NCBI GenBank assembly: GCA_023955335.1
Contig: JAGSGF010000032.1
Span: forward strand, 1-32,946
Direction of reading: 5' to 3'
DNA from: Yoonia sp.
Lineage (GTDB): Bacteria; Pseudomonadota; Alphaproteobacteria; Rhodobacterales; Rhodobacteraceae
Length of the DNA stretch: 32,946 nucleotides
In this document: positions 1 through 8,950 of the stretch, piece after piece
Layout: each line of letters begins with the position of its first letter
Position numbering within the stretch: position 1 is the stretch's first letter
Notes under the pieces: model-generated
What the model was told of the DNA's origin: nothing
Database searches by the model: none
What the model saw: only the letters and a program-made list of their open reading frames with translations
Made by a program: the position numbers and the translations under genes

Positions 1-14
1 AGTGAACGGATACA

Positions 15-2789
15 ATGCCAAAGAAAATGTTAATCGATGCCACACACGCGGAAGAAACCCGCGTTGTTGTGGTCGACGGGAACAAAGTCGAAGAATTTGA
101 TTTTGAAAGCCAGTTCAAGCGTCAGCTTGCTGGGAATATCTATCTCGCCAAAGTGACACGGGTCGAACCGTCGCTACAGGCTGCGTTTGTTGACTATGGT
201 GGAAATCGCCATGGTTTCCTTGCATTCTCAGAAATTCACCCGGATTATTATCAAATCCCTGTCGCTGATCGCGAAGCGCTGATTGCCGAGGAAAAAGCCT
301 ATGCCGAAAGCCTGAAGGCTGAGGACGACGAGGACGAAAAGCCAAAGAAGCGTCGCCGTTCGCGGAGCCGGTCCAAGGCGGCCGATGCAACGTCGGGTGA
401 TGCAGTCGCCACGGCTGATGTTGCCGACGACACTGCTGAAATCGCTGGTATGGAAACTATTGATCTTGATTATGGTGAAGAAGGTAGCTCTCCGATGGAG
501 TTGGTTGCCGAGACACCTGTTGAGACACCCGCGGCGGATGAAACACCCGAGGTGCTAGACGCTGCGTCAACCGATGATGACGCCGAGGCCGTGTCTGATG
601 ATCAGGTCGCTGCGGAATCGGAAGATGATGATGACGTCGTTGCCAAGGCAGATGCCAAAGACAAAGACGATAGCATCGAAAGCGTCGCGACCGAAGATGA
701 TAGCGAAGACGTACGTCCCGTGCGCAAGCCGCGCCCGAAGCGGTACAAAATCCAAGAGGTCGTTAAGGTTCGTCAGATCCTGCTGATCCAAGTTGTGAAA
801 GAAGAACGCGGCAACAAGGGCGCTGCCCTGACCACATACCTGTCGCTTGCTGGCCGGTATTGCGTCCTGATGCCAAACACGGCCCGTGGTGGCGGTATTA
901 GCCGCAAAATCACCAACGCGCCGGACCGCAAGAAGCTGAAAGAAATCGCAAACGGGATGGAGGTACCTGACGGCGCTGGCCTGATCATTCGTACCGCTGG
1001 ATCGCAACGCACCAAGTCCGAGATCAAGCGCGACTATGAATACCTGCAGCGTTTGTGGGAACAGATTCGCGAACTGACCTTGAAATCTATCGCACCTGCG
1101 AAGATTTATGAGGAAGGCGATTTGATCAAACGGTCCATCCGCGATCTTTATAACAAAGACATAGATGAAGTGATCGTCGCAGGCGAGGGCGGTTACCGCA
1201 CCGCCAAAGACTTCATGAAAATGATCATGCCGTCACATTCCAAGAACGTGAAGCGGTACAACGAACAACTGCCGCTTTTCGCCCGCTATCAGGTTGAGGG
1301 GTACTTGAACGGTATGTTCAACCCAACGGTTCAATTGCCGTCCGGTGGTTATATTGTGATTGGCATCACCGAAGCGCTTGTTGCGATTGACGTCAACTCT
1401 GGTCGTGCGACCAAAGAGGCGTCGATTGAACAGACCGCGACCAAGACTAACCTTGAGGCCGCCGATGAGGTGGCCCGTCAAGCGCGTCTGCGTGACTTGG
1501 CTGGTCTGATCGTGATCGATTTCATCGACATGGATGAACGTCGCAACAACATCGCCGTTGAAAAGCGGATGAAAGATGCGTTGAAAACAGATCGTGCCCG
1601 CATTCAGGTTGGCCGTATCTCTGGCTTTGGCCTGATGGAAATGTCCCGTCAGCGTCTGCGTCCGGGGATGCTGGAGGCAACAACTCAGATGTGTGGCCAT
1701 TGCCACGGCACCGGTTTGCTGCGCTCTGACGATAACGTGTCGCTGTCGATACTGCGGTCTTTGGAAGAAGAAGGCGTGCGCGGTCGGTCCAAAGAAGTCT
1801 TGGTTAGAACGCCGATTTCGATCGCCAACTTCTTGATGAACGGCAAACGCGAACATATTGCCGATATCGAGGCCCGTCACGGTATGTCCGTGCGGATCGA
1901 GTGTGATCCAACGCTTGTGTCGCCTGATTTTGTGATTGAAAAGTTCAAGACAGCCACGCGTGTTGTGCCTGATGCGTCCCCTGTTGTTGTTGCGACTGCG
2001 GCTATGATGGATGACGACGATACTGACGTGCTGTTGGACAGCGCTGATGAGGATGAAGACGAGACTGACGTGCCCGTGACTGCCGAAACCACAAAGACGG
2101 TTGAGACAGTTGAAGGCGCTGAGGCAGAGGATCGTCCACGCAAAAAACGTCGGCGTCGTCGGCGTCGTCGGGGTGGTAACGGTGAGCAAAGCCAAGAGAC
2201 TGTTGAAGGACTCAGCGATGGCGAGGCTGCACCTGTGACCGCTGATGCGGGCGAGCAGGCGGCGTCGGCTGACGGTTCTGAAGAGCCAACATCTGAAAAG
2301 CCAAAGCGTACACGCAGCCGTAGCCGCAAGAAGGTAGAAGAGGCGCCTGTAGATGCGTCTCCAGAGGGTGTCGCCGAGGCTGCAACCACTGAAGGTGTTG
2401 CTGAGCCTGTCGCTGAGAAGCCAAAGCGCGCACCGCGGACCCGCAAAAAGGCACCGGCAAAGGATGAGGCACCTGTAGAGGTCGCAGATGCAGAACCCGC
2501 AGAAGCTGCGCCTGAAGTTGTTGAAAAGCCAAAACCAAAGCGCAAGAGCCGCGCAAAGCCAAAGCCAGAAGTTATGGCTGAGGCCCCGGTCGAGGTTGCG
2601 CCAGAGCCGGTTCAGGCCGAACCCGTTGCCCAGCCTGCACCCGTTGCAGCACCTGCGCCTGAAGTGAAGGCAGCGGAGCCTGCGCCGGTTGCAGCACCCT
2701 CACCAGAGGTGAAAGCCGCGGAGCCAACGCCGGCACCCGCAAAGCCCGATACGCCAAAACGCAAAGGTTGGTGGTCGTTGGGGCGCTAA
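15..2789 (+). CDS. rne: Ribonuclease E
   Basis: Endoribonuclease that starts mRNA decay and processes rRNA and tRNA precursors; scaffold of the degradosome. The 924-residue product opens with the conserved RNase E N-terminus (DATHAEETRVVVVDGN), followed by the first half of the S1 RNA-binding domain (about residues 36-80). A long charged insertion of about 160 residues (roughly 85-242) then separates it from the rest of S1, which resumes at RYKIQEVVKVRQ. The DNase I-like catalytic part contains the segment AIDVNSGRATKEASIEQT, and the zinc-link motif CGHCHG has its cysteines at residues 560 and 563. After about residue 660 the protein is low-complexity: acidic stretches, an arginine-rich RNA-binding patch (about 708-720), repeated lysine/arginine and Pro-Ala blocks, and a C-terminus ending GWWSLGR. 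Such split-S1 enzymes are typical of alphaproteobacteria. Only 14 nt lie upstream, so the promoter and long leader are outside the window. Confidence 0.97.
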   Translation: MPKKMLIDATHAEETRVVVVDGNKVEEFDFESQFKRQLAGNIYLAKVTRVEPSLQAAFVDYGGNRHGFLAFSEIHPDYYQIPVADREALIAEEKAYAESLKAEDDEDEKPKKRRRSRSRSKAADATSGDAVATADVADDTAEIAGMETIDLDYGEEGSSPMELVAETPVETPAADETPEVLDAASTDDDAEAVSDDQVAAESEDDDDVVAKADAKDKDDSIESVATEDDSEDVRPVRKPRPKRYKIQEVVKVRQILLIQVVKEERGNKGAALTTYLSLAGRYCVLMPNTARGGGISRKITNAPDRKKLKEIANGMEVPDGAGLIIRTAGSQRTKSEIKRDYEYLQRLWEQIRELTLKSIAPAKIYEEGDLIKRSIRDLYNKDIDEVIVAGEGGYRTAKDFMKMIMPSHSKNVKRYNEQLPLFARYQVEGYLNGMFNPTVQLPSGGYIVIGITEALVAIDVNSGRATKEASIEQTATKTNLEAADEVARQARLRDLAGLIVIDFIDMDERRNNIAVEKRMKDALKTDRARIQVGRISGFGLMEMSRQRLRPGMLEATTQMCGHCHGTGLLRSDDNVSLSILRSLEEEGVRGRSKEVLVRTPISIANFLMNGKREHIADIEARHGMSVRIECDPTLVSPDFVIEKFKTATRVVPDASPVVVATAAMMDDDDTDVLLDSADEDEDETDVPVTAETTKTVETVEGAEAEDRPRKKRRRRRRRRGGNGEQSQETVEGLSDGEAAPVTADAGEQAASADGSEEPTSEKPKRTRSRSRKKVEEAPVDASPEGVAEAATTEGVAEPVAEKPKRAPRTRKKAPAKDEAPVEVADAEPAEAAPEVVEKPKPKRKSRAKPKPEVMAEAPVEVAPEPVQAEPVAQPAPVAAPAPEVKAAEPAPVAAPSPEVKAAEPTPAPAKPDTPKRKGWWSLGR

Positions 2790-2796
2790 ATTATCA

Positions 2797-2830
2797 AAGG
2801 CCGCGTCGTACCCCGACGCGGCCTTTTTTT
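2797..2830 (+). terminator. Rho-independent terminator of rne
   Basis: A perfect 12-bp stem, AAGGCCGCGTCG (2797-2808) with CGACGCGGCCTT (2814-2825), and a 5-nt loop is followed directly by a run of T. It lies 8 nt after the rne stop codon and points in the rne direction. Confidence 0.95.
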
Positions 2831-2887
2831 ATTGAACAAGATATTGCGCGATTTTTGCAGGCACACCCGGTGCATCAGATCAACAAT

Positions 2888-3109
2888 TCAGCCTTTACGG
2901 ATCACGTAAAGCTGGGCGGCACCCTGATCAGACATATCCACAAGCGTATGGCCTGCCTCTGCGCAGAAATGCGGGATGTCGACGACGGCGGCTGGATCAT
3001 CGGCCATAACACGTAATTCGTCACCGCTGGACAAGCCCTGCAATCGCTTGCGGGCTTTCAAAACGGGCAGGGGGCACAGCAGCCCAGTGGCATCAAGATC
3101 ATGTGACAT
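2888..3109 (-). CDS. TusA/SirA-family sulfur carrier protein
   Basis: A 73-residue protein with the TusA signature near its N-terminus: DATGLLCPLPVLKARK, with the sulfur-accepting cysteine at residue 12 in a CPxP motif. TusA-family proteins carry persulfide sulfur from cysteine desulfurases to tRNA thiolation, molybdenum cofactor or sulfur-oxidation partners. The length is normal for the family. Which partner this copy serves cannot be read from the sequence, so no gene symbol is assigned. It lies tail-to-tail with rne and head-to-head with the CcdA-type gene, itself a thiol-redox membrane protein, but no shared operon is possible because the strands differ. Confidence 0.88.
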   Translation of the reverse strand: MSHDLDATGLLCPLPVLKARKRLQGLSSGDELRVMADDPAAVVDIPHFCAEAGHTLVDMSDQGAAQLYVIRKG

Positions 3110-3214
3110 GCCCCATCGCTATCCCAGATATTACAGTGCGTAAACACAGCTGTGACAATCTGTGGCGTGACGCGGCGCCTTTGCTGGCCTAGGAAGATCA
3201 GTAAAGGAGCCATC

Positions 3215-3970
3215 ATGCTAGAAGCCACTCAGATTTTGGATGCATCCCTGTTGCCTGCGATGGTCATCGCTGCGGTGGCTGGATTGCTGTCGTTCCTGTC
3301 GCCCTGTGTGCTGCCGATTGTGCCGCCGTATCTGGCTTATATGGGCGGGGTTTCGGTGTCGGACATGGAAGATGAAGCAGCGTCTCGTAGGCGTGTGTTG
3401 CTAGCGGCTGCGTTCTTTGTGTTGGGCCTGTCAACGGTATTCCTGCTGCTTGGCTTCGCGTTTTCAGCGCTTGGGCGCATGTTCTTACAGGTCCAAGACT
3501 GGTTCATCATTGTCGCAGGCATCGTGGTGATGATCTTTGGCGCGCATTTCCTCGGCATCTTCCGGATCGGTTTTCTGGACCGCGAGGCGCGCATGGAAAC
3601 AGGTGATCGGGGTGGGTCGGCGTTTGGGGCTTACGTCCTTGGGCTGGCGTTCGCCTTTGGCTGGACGCCGTGCCTGGGGCCGATCCTTGGCGCGATCCTG
3701 GGCCTTGCGGCATCAGAGGCGTCCCTAACACGCGGAACTGTTCTGTTGGCCGCCTATGCCTTAGGTTTGGGCCTGCCGTTTCTATTGGTCGCGGCATTCT
3801 TTCCACGCCTCAAAGGGCCGATGGCATGGATGAAACGCCATATGGACCGGATTGAACGGATCTCTGGTCTGCTATTGTGGACTGTGGGCCTGATGATGTT
3901 GACTGGTCAATTCACCGCATTTAGCTGGTGGTTGCTCGAACGGTTCCCTGTGCTTTCGACATTAGGCTAG
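3215..3970 (+). CDS. ccdA: CcdA-type cytochrome c biogenesis / thiol-disulfide membrane protein
   Basis: A six-helix membrane protein of the CcdA/DsbD-beta family (251 residues), which passes electrons from cytoplasmic thioredoxin across the membrane to keep apocytochrome c thiols or other periplasmic disulfides reduced. Two conserved cysteines are visible in their usual settings: LSPCVLPIVPPYLAYMGG (C31, first helix) and GWTPCLGPILGAILG (C153, fourth helix). The ATG at 3215 is preferred over a GTG 63 nt upstream because it follows a good ribosome binding site (AAAGGAG) and starts with typical N-terminal sequence. The family also includes ScsB- and MauF-like members, so the exact client is open. 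Confidence 0.9.
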   Translation: MLEATQILDASLLPAMVIAAVAGLLSFLSPCVLPIVPPYLAYMGGVSVSDMEDEAASRRRVLLAAAFFVLGLSTVFLLLGFAFSALGRMFLQVQDWFIIVAGIVVMIFGAHFLGIFRIGFLDREARMETGDRGGSAFGAYVLGLAFAFGWTPCLGPILGAILGLAASEASLTRGTVLLAAYALGLGLPFLLVAAFFPRLKGPMAWMKRHMDRIERISGLLLWTVGLMMLTGQFTAFSWWLLERFPVLSTLG

Positions 3971-4029
3971 GGCTTATTTCCGCCGAACTTATCAGCTAGA
4001 CTGAATTTCAAAGCAGATGCAGGTCTATC

Positions 4030-5265
4030 ATGTCCAATTCCGATTCAATTCACGTGCGCAAGCGCCGGGTGTTTTACATTCCGGGGTATGACCCTATTCA
4101 TCCACGCCGTTACCGAGAGCTGTACCGGACGGAAAGTAGCAAGCAAGCTGACATCAGCGGATACAGCATCGGGCAGACACAAAAGACGGCAAGCGGGCCT
4201 TATGGGTGGCATGTAGCTGCGACTATTGATGGGGCAGAGGTGGCTGCGGACGTCGATGTTCTGCTGTGGTCCGATATCGTGCGCGACAGTATGGATACAT
4301 CCGTGACAGCCACCTATTGGCAGCTGGGGCGGACGGCATGGACATATATCACGACGGGCACGCTGCGGCGGCTAATGTGGATGCGCAAAGGGCCTGTGAT
4401 CGCGGCGCTTTACCCTGTTGGGATGCTTTTGCTGCAATTGTTGCTGGCGATTTCTTTTGGTGTAATGCTCACTGGTTTGGGTAAATCATTGTTGGTTCCG
4501 TATCTGGGCATCTTTGGACATTTGATTGCTTTGGCTGCGGGGATGGTGCTTTTTGGTGCGGTGCTGGATTGGTTTCGGAAGAAGGATAACAAGTTCTTCG
4601 CCTATTACCTGATGCATGATTACGCGTTTTCGGCGCGGTGGGGTGGTGCGAACCCGCCCGCGTTAGAAGACCGAATGGCCGCGTTTGCGACGACAATCGC
4701 AGATGCCATGACCAGTGATGTTGATGAGGTTTTGATCGTTGGCCATTCATCGGGCGCACATTTGGCGGTATCGATTTTGGCTGATCTGTTTCGTGCGGGG
4801 CGTGTCCCAAAGGGCGGACCAGCAGTTGGGTTCTTGTCGCTTGGCCAAGTTGTTCCAATGATGTCGTTCTTGCCCAAAGCATACCGGTTGCGCGCCGATC
4901 TGGCGTATCTGAGCGTCCAGGACGGCGTTACTTGGGTTGATGTAACGGCCCCCGGCGATGGTTGTGCCTTTGCGCTATGCGATCCGGTCGCTGTGTCGGG
5001 CGTGGCTGTAGACCATAAGAAATGGCCACTGGTGATATCTGCCGCATTTACCCAGTCATTGCAGCCCGAGACATGGAACGCCCTGCGTTGGCGGTTCTTT
5101 CGGCTTCATTTCCAGTATCTTTGTGCGTTTGATCGGCCCAAAGACTATGATTATTTCCAGATCACGGCGGGCCCTTTGACATTGGCTGACAGGTACCGCG
5201 ACCGGGTCCCGTCACGATCGCGCATTGATGTGGCCGCATCCAAATACACGAGCACCGCACCATGA
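4030..5265 (+). CDS. Membrane-anchored alpha/beta-hydrolase-like protein
   Basis: A 411-residue protein whose family I cannot name with certainty. The N-terminal about 110 residues start with RKRRVFYIPGYDP, a typical first strand and oxyanion-loop region of an alpha/beta hydrolase. Two to three hydrophobic helices follow (about residues 120-185). A second hydrolase part contains the nucleophile elbow VGHSSG, with the candidate catalytic Ser240 in GxSxG. A membrane segment placed inside a hydrolase fold is unusual and suggests action on a lipid or other hydrophobic substrate at the inner membrane. Its last 4 nt overlap the start of the cytochrome P450 gene (ATGA), so the two are translationally coupled and probably act in one pathway. 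Catalytic Asp and His cannot be assigned without alignment. Confidence 0.75.
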   Translation: MSNSDSIHVRKRRVFYIPGYDPIHPRRYRELYRTESSKQADISGYSIGQTQKTASGPYGWHVAATIDGAEVAADVDVLLWSDIVRDSMDTSVTATYWQLGRTAWTYITTGTLRRLMWMRKGPVIAALYPVGMLLLQLLLAISFGVMLTGLGKSLLVPYLGIFGHLIALAAGMVLFGAVLDWFRKKDNKFFAYYLMHDYAFSARWGGANPPALEDRMAAFATTIADAMTSDVDEVLIVGHSSGAHLAVSILADLFRAGRVPKGGPAVGFLSLGQVVPMMSFLPKAYRLRADLAYLSVQDGVTWVDVTAPGDGCAFALCDPVAVSGVAVDHKKWPLVISAAFTQSLQPETWNALRWRFFRLHFQYLCAFDRPKDYDYFQITAGPLTLADRYRDRVPSRSRIDVAASKYTSTAP

Positions 5266-6617
5266 TGCCACCCAAGCCGCCGTCGCGCCCCGAAAAGGTG
5301 TCACTATGGCGGTACATGAGGCTGTTCCGCGATGATATTTTGTCGGCACAGCCGGCAAAGCTTTATCGCGCATGGATGGCTGAATTCAAAACGCCGTTTT
5401 TCCGGAGCTACATGATTAACGATCCAAGCTTGATCAAAAGGGTCTTGCATGAACGGCCCGATGATTTCCCGAAATCCGACCGGATTGGTGCAGGCTTGCG
5501 GCCTCTGTTGGGGAATAGCGTGTTTTTGACCAATGGGGAAACATGGAAAAAACAGCGCCGGATTATTGATCCCGCGTTTGAAGGCGGCCGCCTGCGCGAC
5601 ACGTTTCCAGCGATGTGGGCTGCGGGCGAGGCGTCTGTCGCGCGAATGACCACGCTGGCGGACGGCAACCCGCAAGAGATCGAGACCGAGACAAGCCACG
5701 CCGCCGCTGACGTCATTTTTCGCACTCTGTTTTCGATCCCGATTGAAGATCAGGTTGCGACACAGGTGTTTGATGAATTTCGCAGCTATCAGCGCACCCA
5801 ACCGATCTTGAACCTTGCTGCCTTTATTCCGGGTCCAAAATGGATGCCGCGTTTCTTTCGGTCCGAGACGAAAAAGACCGCTGCGGCGATCAGGACGTTG
5901 ATTACGGGTCTCACGGCGCAGCGGCTGGATCAGATCAAGAACGGCACCGCACCTGACGATCTGGCCACGAAAATCATGACGACCACTGACCCAAAAACCG
6001 GTGAGACGTTTAGCGTTGACGAAATGGTTGATCAGGTTGCGATCTTTTTCCTTGCGGGGCACGAGACAAGCGCATCAGCCTTGGCGTGGACGCTTTATCT
6101 GCTCGCGATGCACCCCGACTGGCAGGACAAACTGGCGGTTGAGGCAGGAAACCTGACACCTGACTTTGGGTCGGTGCCAAAGCTACGGCAAACCCGCGAT
6201 GTGTTTCGTGAAGCGTTGCGGCTTTATCCGCCAGTGCCGATGATGGTGCGGGAAACGACCTGCCCGGAGGTGTTTCGTGACCGTCCCGTCAAACGCGGCG
6301 CGCAAGTCGTTTTGTCGCCTTGGCATTTGCACCGTCAAGAACGGCTTTGGGATAACCCCGATGGGTTTGATCCGACGCGTTGGGGAACCGAGAATGGTAA
6401 AACCTGTGCGCGCGACGCTTATATGCCATTTTCCAGCGGGCCGCGCGTCTGCACAGGTGCCGGCTTTGCAATGATCGAAGGCGTACTTTTGGTGTCCATG
6501 CTTGTGCGTGCTTTCAAATTTGAAGTGGTCGAGGGGCGTGTGCCTGAACCGGTCGCTCATCTCACGGTGCGGGCCAAGGACGGGATTTGGCTGCGATTCG
6601 TCCCACGCAAAGTATAA
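5262..6617 (+). CDS. Cytochrome P450
   Basis: A heme-thiolate monooxygenase of 451 residues. Hallmarks are in the right order and spacing: the oxygen-activating I-helix motif AGHETSA (GHET at 266-269), the K-helix ExxR (E317-R320, in REALRLYPP), a PERF-like segment (DGFDPTRW), and the heme loop FSSGPRVCTG with the axial ligand at Cys397. There is no signal anchor, so a soluble class I enzyme using separate ferredoxin and reductase is likely; no redox partner genes are nearby. The I-helix and heme loops resemble the fatty-acid/CYP4-like and BM3-like group more than camphor-type P450s, which would suit a lipid-type substrate shared with the hydrolase upstream. The substrate is unknown. Confidence 0.95.
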   Translation: MMPPKPPSRPEKVSLWRYMRLFRDDILSAQPAKLYRAWMAEFKTPFFRSYMINDPSLIKRVLHERPDDFPKSDRIGAGLRPLLGNSVFLTNGETWKKQRRIIDPAFEGGRLRDTFPAMWAAGEASVARMTTLADGNPQEIETETSHAAADVIFRTLFSIPIEDQVATQVFDEFRSYQRTQPILNLAAFIPGPKWMPRFFRSETKKTAAAIRTLITGLTAQRLDQIKNGTAPDDLATKIMTTTDPKTGETFSVDEMVDQVAIFFLAGHETSASALAWTLYLLAMHPDWQDKLAVEAGNLTPDFGSVPKLRQTRDVFREALRLYPPVPMMVRETTCPEVFRDRPVKRGAQVVLSPWHLHRQERLWDNPDGFDPTRWGTENGKTCARDAYMPFSSGPRVCTGAGFAMIEGVLLVSMLVRAFKFEVVEGRVPEPVAHLTVRAKDGIWLRFVPRKV

Positions 6618-6859
6618 CTGTTCAGAAATCCGCAACAAATTTGGTTTTTCGACCGATCCAACTGGCGGACGGAAACAATCCAAATCACCTGCCACAAATG
6701 CGCCGCATTTATTTTCACCAAGTTTTATCAATATTAATAGTATGTTAAGGCTATTTTGTGCCGTGATTACGAGGCAATTGCGACACATTTAGGCTGCGCT
6801 ATGGCGAAATTGTGTTACGCATAGTCATGGGCGGGGGCCTAGTTAGACGGAACGAAGTG
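6618..6859. other. AT-rich intergenic stretch after the P450 gene
   Basis: No gene is convincing here. The stretch is notably AT-rich around 6705-6765 and has no clear terminator for the P450 gene. It may hold the promoter for the small hypothetical gene that follows. Confidence 0.5.
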
Positions 6860-7099
6860 ATGCTAGTACTTGGTTTATCAAAGGCAAAGAATGCGATTGC
6901 GGCTGTTTGGCGCGCGATTAATGGCGATACCCGCATTGATCGTTGCGATAATTCGCACGAGCGTGCACCTCTGCAGCGCAGCGAGTTGTCCGATATTTTT
7001 GCGATTAAATTTAAGCAATCTGGTGCCGCTGAATTTACAAAACGCGAACAGCGCGAACATGACACAATGTTCACACTCCGCGAAATTCTTCACGATTGA
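6860..7099 (+). CDS. Small hypothetical protein
   Basis: A possible 79-residue charged protein beginning MLVLGLSKAKNAIAAVW and ending FTLREILHD. I do not recognise the family. In its favour: the amino-acid composition looks like a soluble protein (many K, R, E and D in helical spacing), and codons are ordinary for the region. Against it: the ribosome binding site is weak, other frames in the same stretch are also open, and the last 10 nt overlap the convergent RHH gene. Treat as tentative. Confidence 0.3.
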   Translation: MLVLGLSKAKNAIAAVWRAINGDTRIDRCDNSHERAPLQRSELSDIFAIKFKQSGAAEFTKREQREHDTMFTLREILHD

Positions 7100-7320
7100 T
7101 CGCGGGCTTGTGCCTGAACATGTTCAAGCACAAACAAGCGGATAGCGGAAGCGAGCCCAATATCGCCGCGTGCCGCGTCAATTTCGGCAGCACACCCATT
7201 GATGGTTTTGCCCTGAGACGCGGCAATATCACAAAATGCCCGCCAGAACGGGTTTTCCAATGAAACACTTGTGCGGTGTCCGCGCAATGTAAGCGACCGT
7301 TTGATCGGTCGCTCGGTCAT
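7090..7320 (-). CDS. Ribbon-helix-helix domain protein
   Basis: A 76-residue protein starting [20 protein letters not shown]. The segment LTLRGHRTSVSLENPFWRAF is the beta-strand and first helix of a ribbon-helix-helix fold (RHH_4-like), followed by a second helix with conserved ASQGKTINGCAAEID. Such proteins sit downstream of fumC in many Rhodobacterales, and their DNA target is unknown. Its start overlaps the stop of the DUF4169 gene by 4 nt (ATGA), which makes it the third gene of a coupled fumC-DUF4169-RHH operon. No terminator is seen after it. Confidence 0.85.
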   Translation of the reverse strand: MTERPIKRSLTLRGHRTSVSLENPFWRAFCDIAASQGKTINGCAAEIDAARGDIGLASAIRLFVLEHVQAQARDQS

Positions 7321-7493
7321 TCGTCTTCAAACTTCAACTGATCAAGGCGGGCTTTGGCCTGTGATACTGATGTCGCGTCCAAAACCCGTGCTGCCTTTGT
7401 CTGACCAAAGCGGGCGGCATTTTCATCCGCCATCGCTTTATTGTCGGCCTTAGACTTGGCTTTGCGAGCCTTATTAAGGTTCACGACGCTCAT
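7317..7493 (-). CDS. DUF4169 family small protein
   Basis: A 58-residue basic protein. It starts [19 protein letters not shown] and ends LDQLKFEDE, and matches the short DUF4169 family, whose members start with a conserved VNLNKARK block followed by Lys/Ala-rich helix. Function unknown. Both ends overlap neighbours by 4 nt: its ATG overlaps the fumC stop, and its stop overlaps the RHH start. This is strong evidence that the reading frame is real despite its size. Confidence 0.85.
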   Translation of the reverse strand: MSVVNLNKARKAKSKADNKAMADENAARFGQTKAARVLDATSVSQAKARLDQLKFEDE

Positions 7494-8881
7494 TTAGGGC
7501 CGATCATGTCTTCTGGGCGTACAACATTGTCAAATGTTTCTGCATCTACGAAGCCCAATTTTATGGCCTCTTCTTTCAGCGTTGTCCCGTTTTTATGGGC
7601 CGTTTTAGCCACGGTTGTCGCGTTGTCATAGCCAATCGTCGGGGCCAAAGCGGTGACCAACATCAGGCTTTCGCGCATCAATTTCTCGATCCGCACCGTG
7701 TCAGCCTTAATACCTACAACGCAATTGTCAGTGAATGCGCCACAGGCGTCACCGATCAACTGCATAGATTGCAGCACGTTATAGGCCATCATCGGCTTCA
7801 TCACATTGAGTTCAAAATGGCCTTGGCTTCCGGCAAAGCCAACGGCGGCATCGTTGCCCATGACATGGGCGCAGACTTGCGTAATTGCCTCCACCTGCGT
7901 TGGGTTCACTTTGCCGGGCATAATAGATGAGCCCGGTTCGTTTTCTGGCAAGATCAGTTCGCCCAAACCGCAACGCGGACCCGAGCCGAGGAACCGGATA
8001 TCACACGATATTTTATACAGGCTCGCTGCAACTGTTTTGAGCGCGCCAGACATTTCAACCAGCGCATCATGGGCAGCCAATGCTTCGAATTTGTTGGGTG
8101 CAGTCACAAACGGCAGGCCAGTGATGTCGGCCATATGGGCAGCAACAGTCTCGCCCCACCCTTTGGGTGTGTTCAGGCCAGTGCCCACAGCGGTGCCGCC
8201 TTGGGCCAGCTCGTAAATTGCGGGCAGGGCGGCTTTAACGCGGCGGATGCCCATTGCGACTTGATGCACGTAGCCAGAGAATTCCTGACCCAATGTCAGT
8301 GGCGTTGCATCCATTGTGTGGGTACGGCCGATCTTAATGATGTCTTTGAATTCATCTTGTTTGGTCGCAAGGGCCGCATGCAGCTTTTCGAGACCGGGGA
8401 TCAGCACATCATGGGCGGTTGTCGCCACCGCGATGTGCATTGCAGTCGGGAACGTGTCGTTGGACGACTGGCCCATGTTGCAATGATCGTTTGGGTGAAC
8501 CGGATCTTTTGATCCAATTGTACCGCCGAGCATTTCAATCGCACGGTTCGAGATGACCTCGTTGGCGTTCATGTTGGACTGGGTGCCAGATCCCGTCTGC
8601 CAGACGACCAGCGGAAAATGATCATCAAGCTTACCTGTGACGACTTCATTTGCGGCGGCGATGATCGCATCTGCCAGCGTCGCGTCAAGCTTACCGCGCT
8701 CTTTGTTTGCAATTGCACAGGCTTGTTTGATGACGCCCAGACCACGCACGATCGCGACTGGCTGCTTTTCCCAACCGATGGGGAAATTGATTAGGCTACG
8801 CTGCGTTTGGGCCCCCCAATAGCGATCGGAAGGGACCTCGAGCGGGCCAAAGCTGTCGGATTCTGTGCGTGTGTTTGTCAT
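7490..8881 (-). CDS. fumC: Fumarate hydratase, class II
   Basis: Iron-independent fumarase of the TCA cycle (fumarate + water to L-malate), a cytoplasmic homotetramer. The 463-residue product has the fumarase/aspartase superfamily signature [11 protein letters not shown] (about residues 314-325). It also has the class II regions [13 protein letters not shown] and [18 protein letters not shown], the latter with the histidine of the active site. The ATG at 8881 is chosen over an in-frame start 51 nt upstream because it follows GAAGGG and gives the family's usual N-terminus ([17 protein letters not shown]). First gene of a coupled operon with DUF4169 and RHH genes. Confidence 0.97.
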   Translation of the reverse strand: MTNTRTESDSFGPLEVPSDRYWGAQTQRSLINFPIGWEKQPVAIVRGLGVIKQACAIANKERGKLDATLADAIIAAANEVVTGKLDDHFPLVVWQTGSGTQSNMNANEVISNRAIEMLGGTIGSKDPVHPNDHCNMGQSSNDTFPTAMHIAVATTAHDVLIPGLEKLHAALATKQDEFKDIIKIGRTHTMDATPLTLGQEFSGYVHQVAMGIRRVKAALPAIYELAQGGTAVGTGLNTPKGWGETVAAHMADITGLPFVTAPNKFEALAAHDALVEMSGALKTVAASLYKISCDIRFLGSGPRCGLGELILPENEPGSSIMPGKVNPTQVEAITQVCAHVMGNDAAVGFAGSQGHFELNVMKPMMAYNVLQSMQLIGDACGAFTDNCVVGIKADTVRIEKLMRESLMLVTALAPTIGYDNATTVAKTAHKNGTTLKEEAIKLGFVDAETFDNVVRPEDMIGPK

Positions 8882-8950
8882 GAGATTACCCTTCGTATGC
8901 AATTGTATGCCGTTTAATAGGGTCCACGCCAAAGGGCAATGGCCCAGCGT

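Noticed and set aside
1233..2195. 320-codon reverse frame inside rne
   Set aside because: Antisense shadow of a conserved gene with no ribosome binding site or family features.
7055..7072. GAACAT/ATGTTC inverted repeat at the end of the small hypothetical gene
   Set aside because: Arms of only 6 bp and no T-run; expected by chance in a stretch this size.
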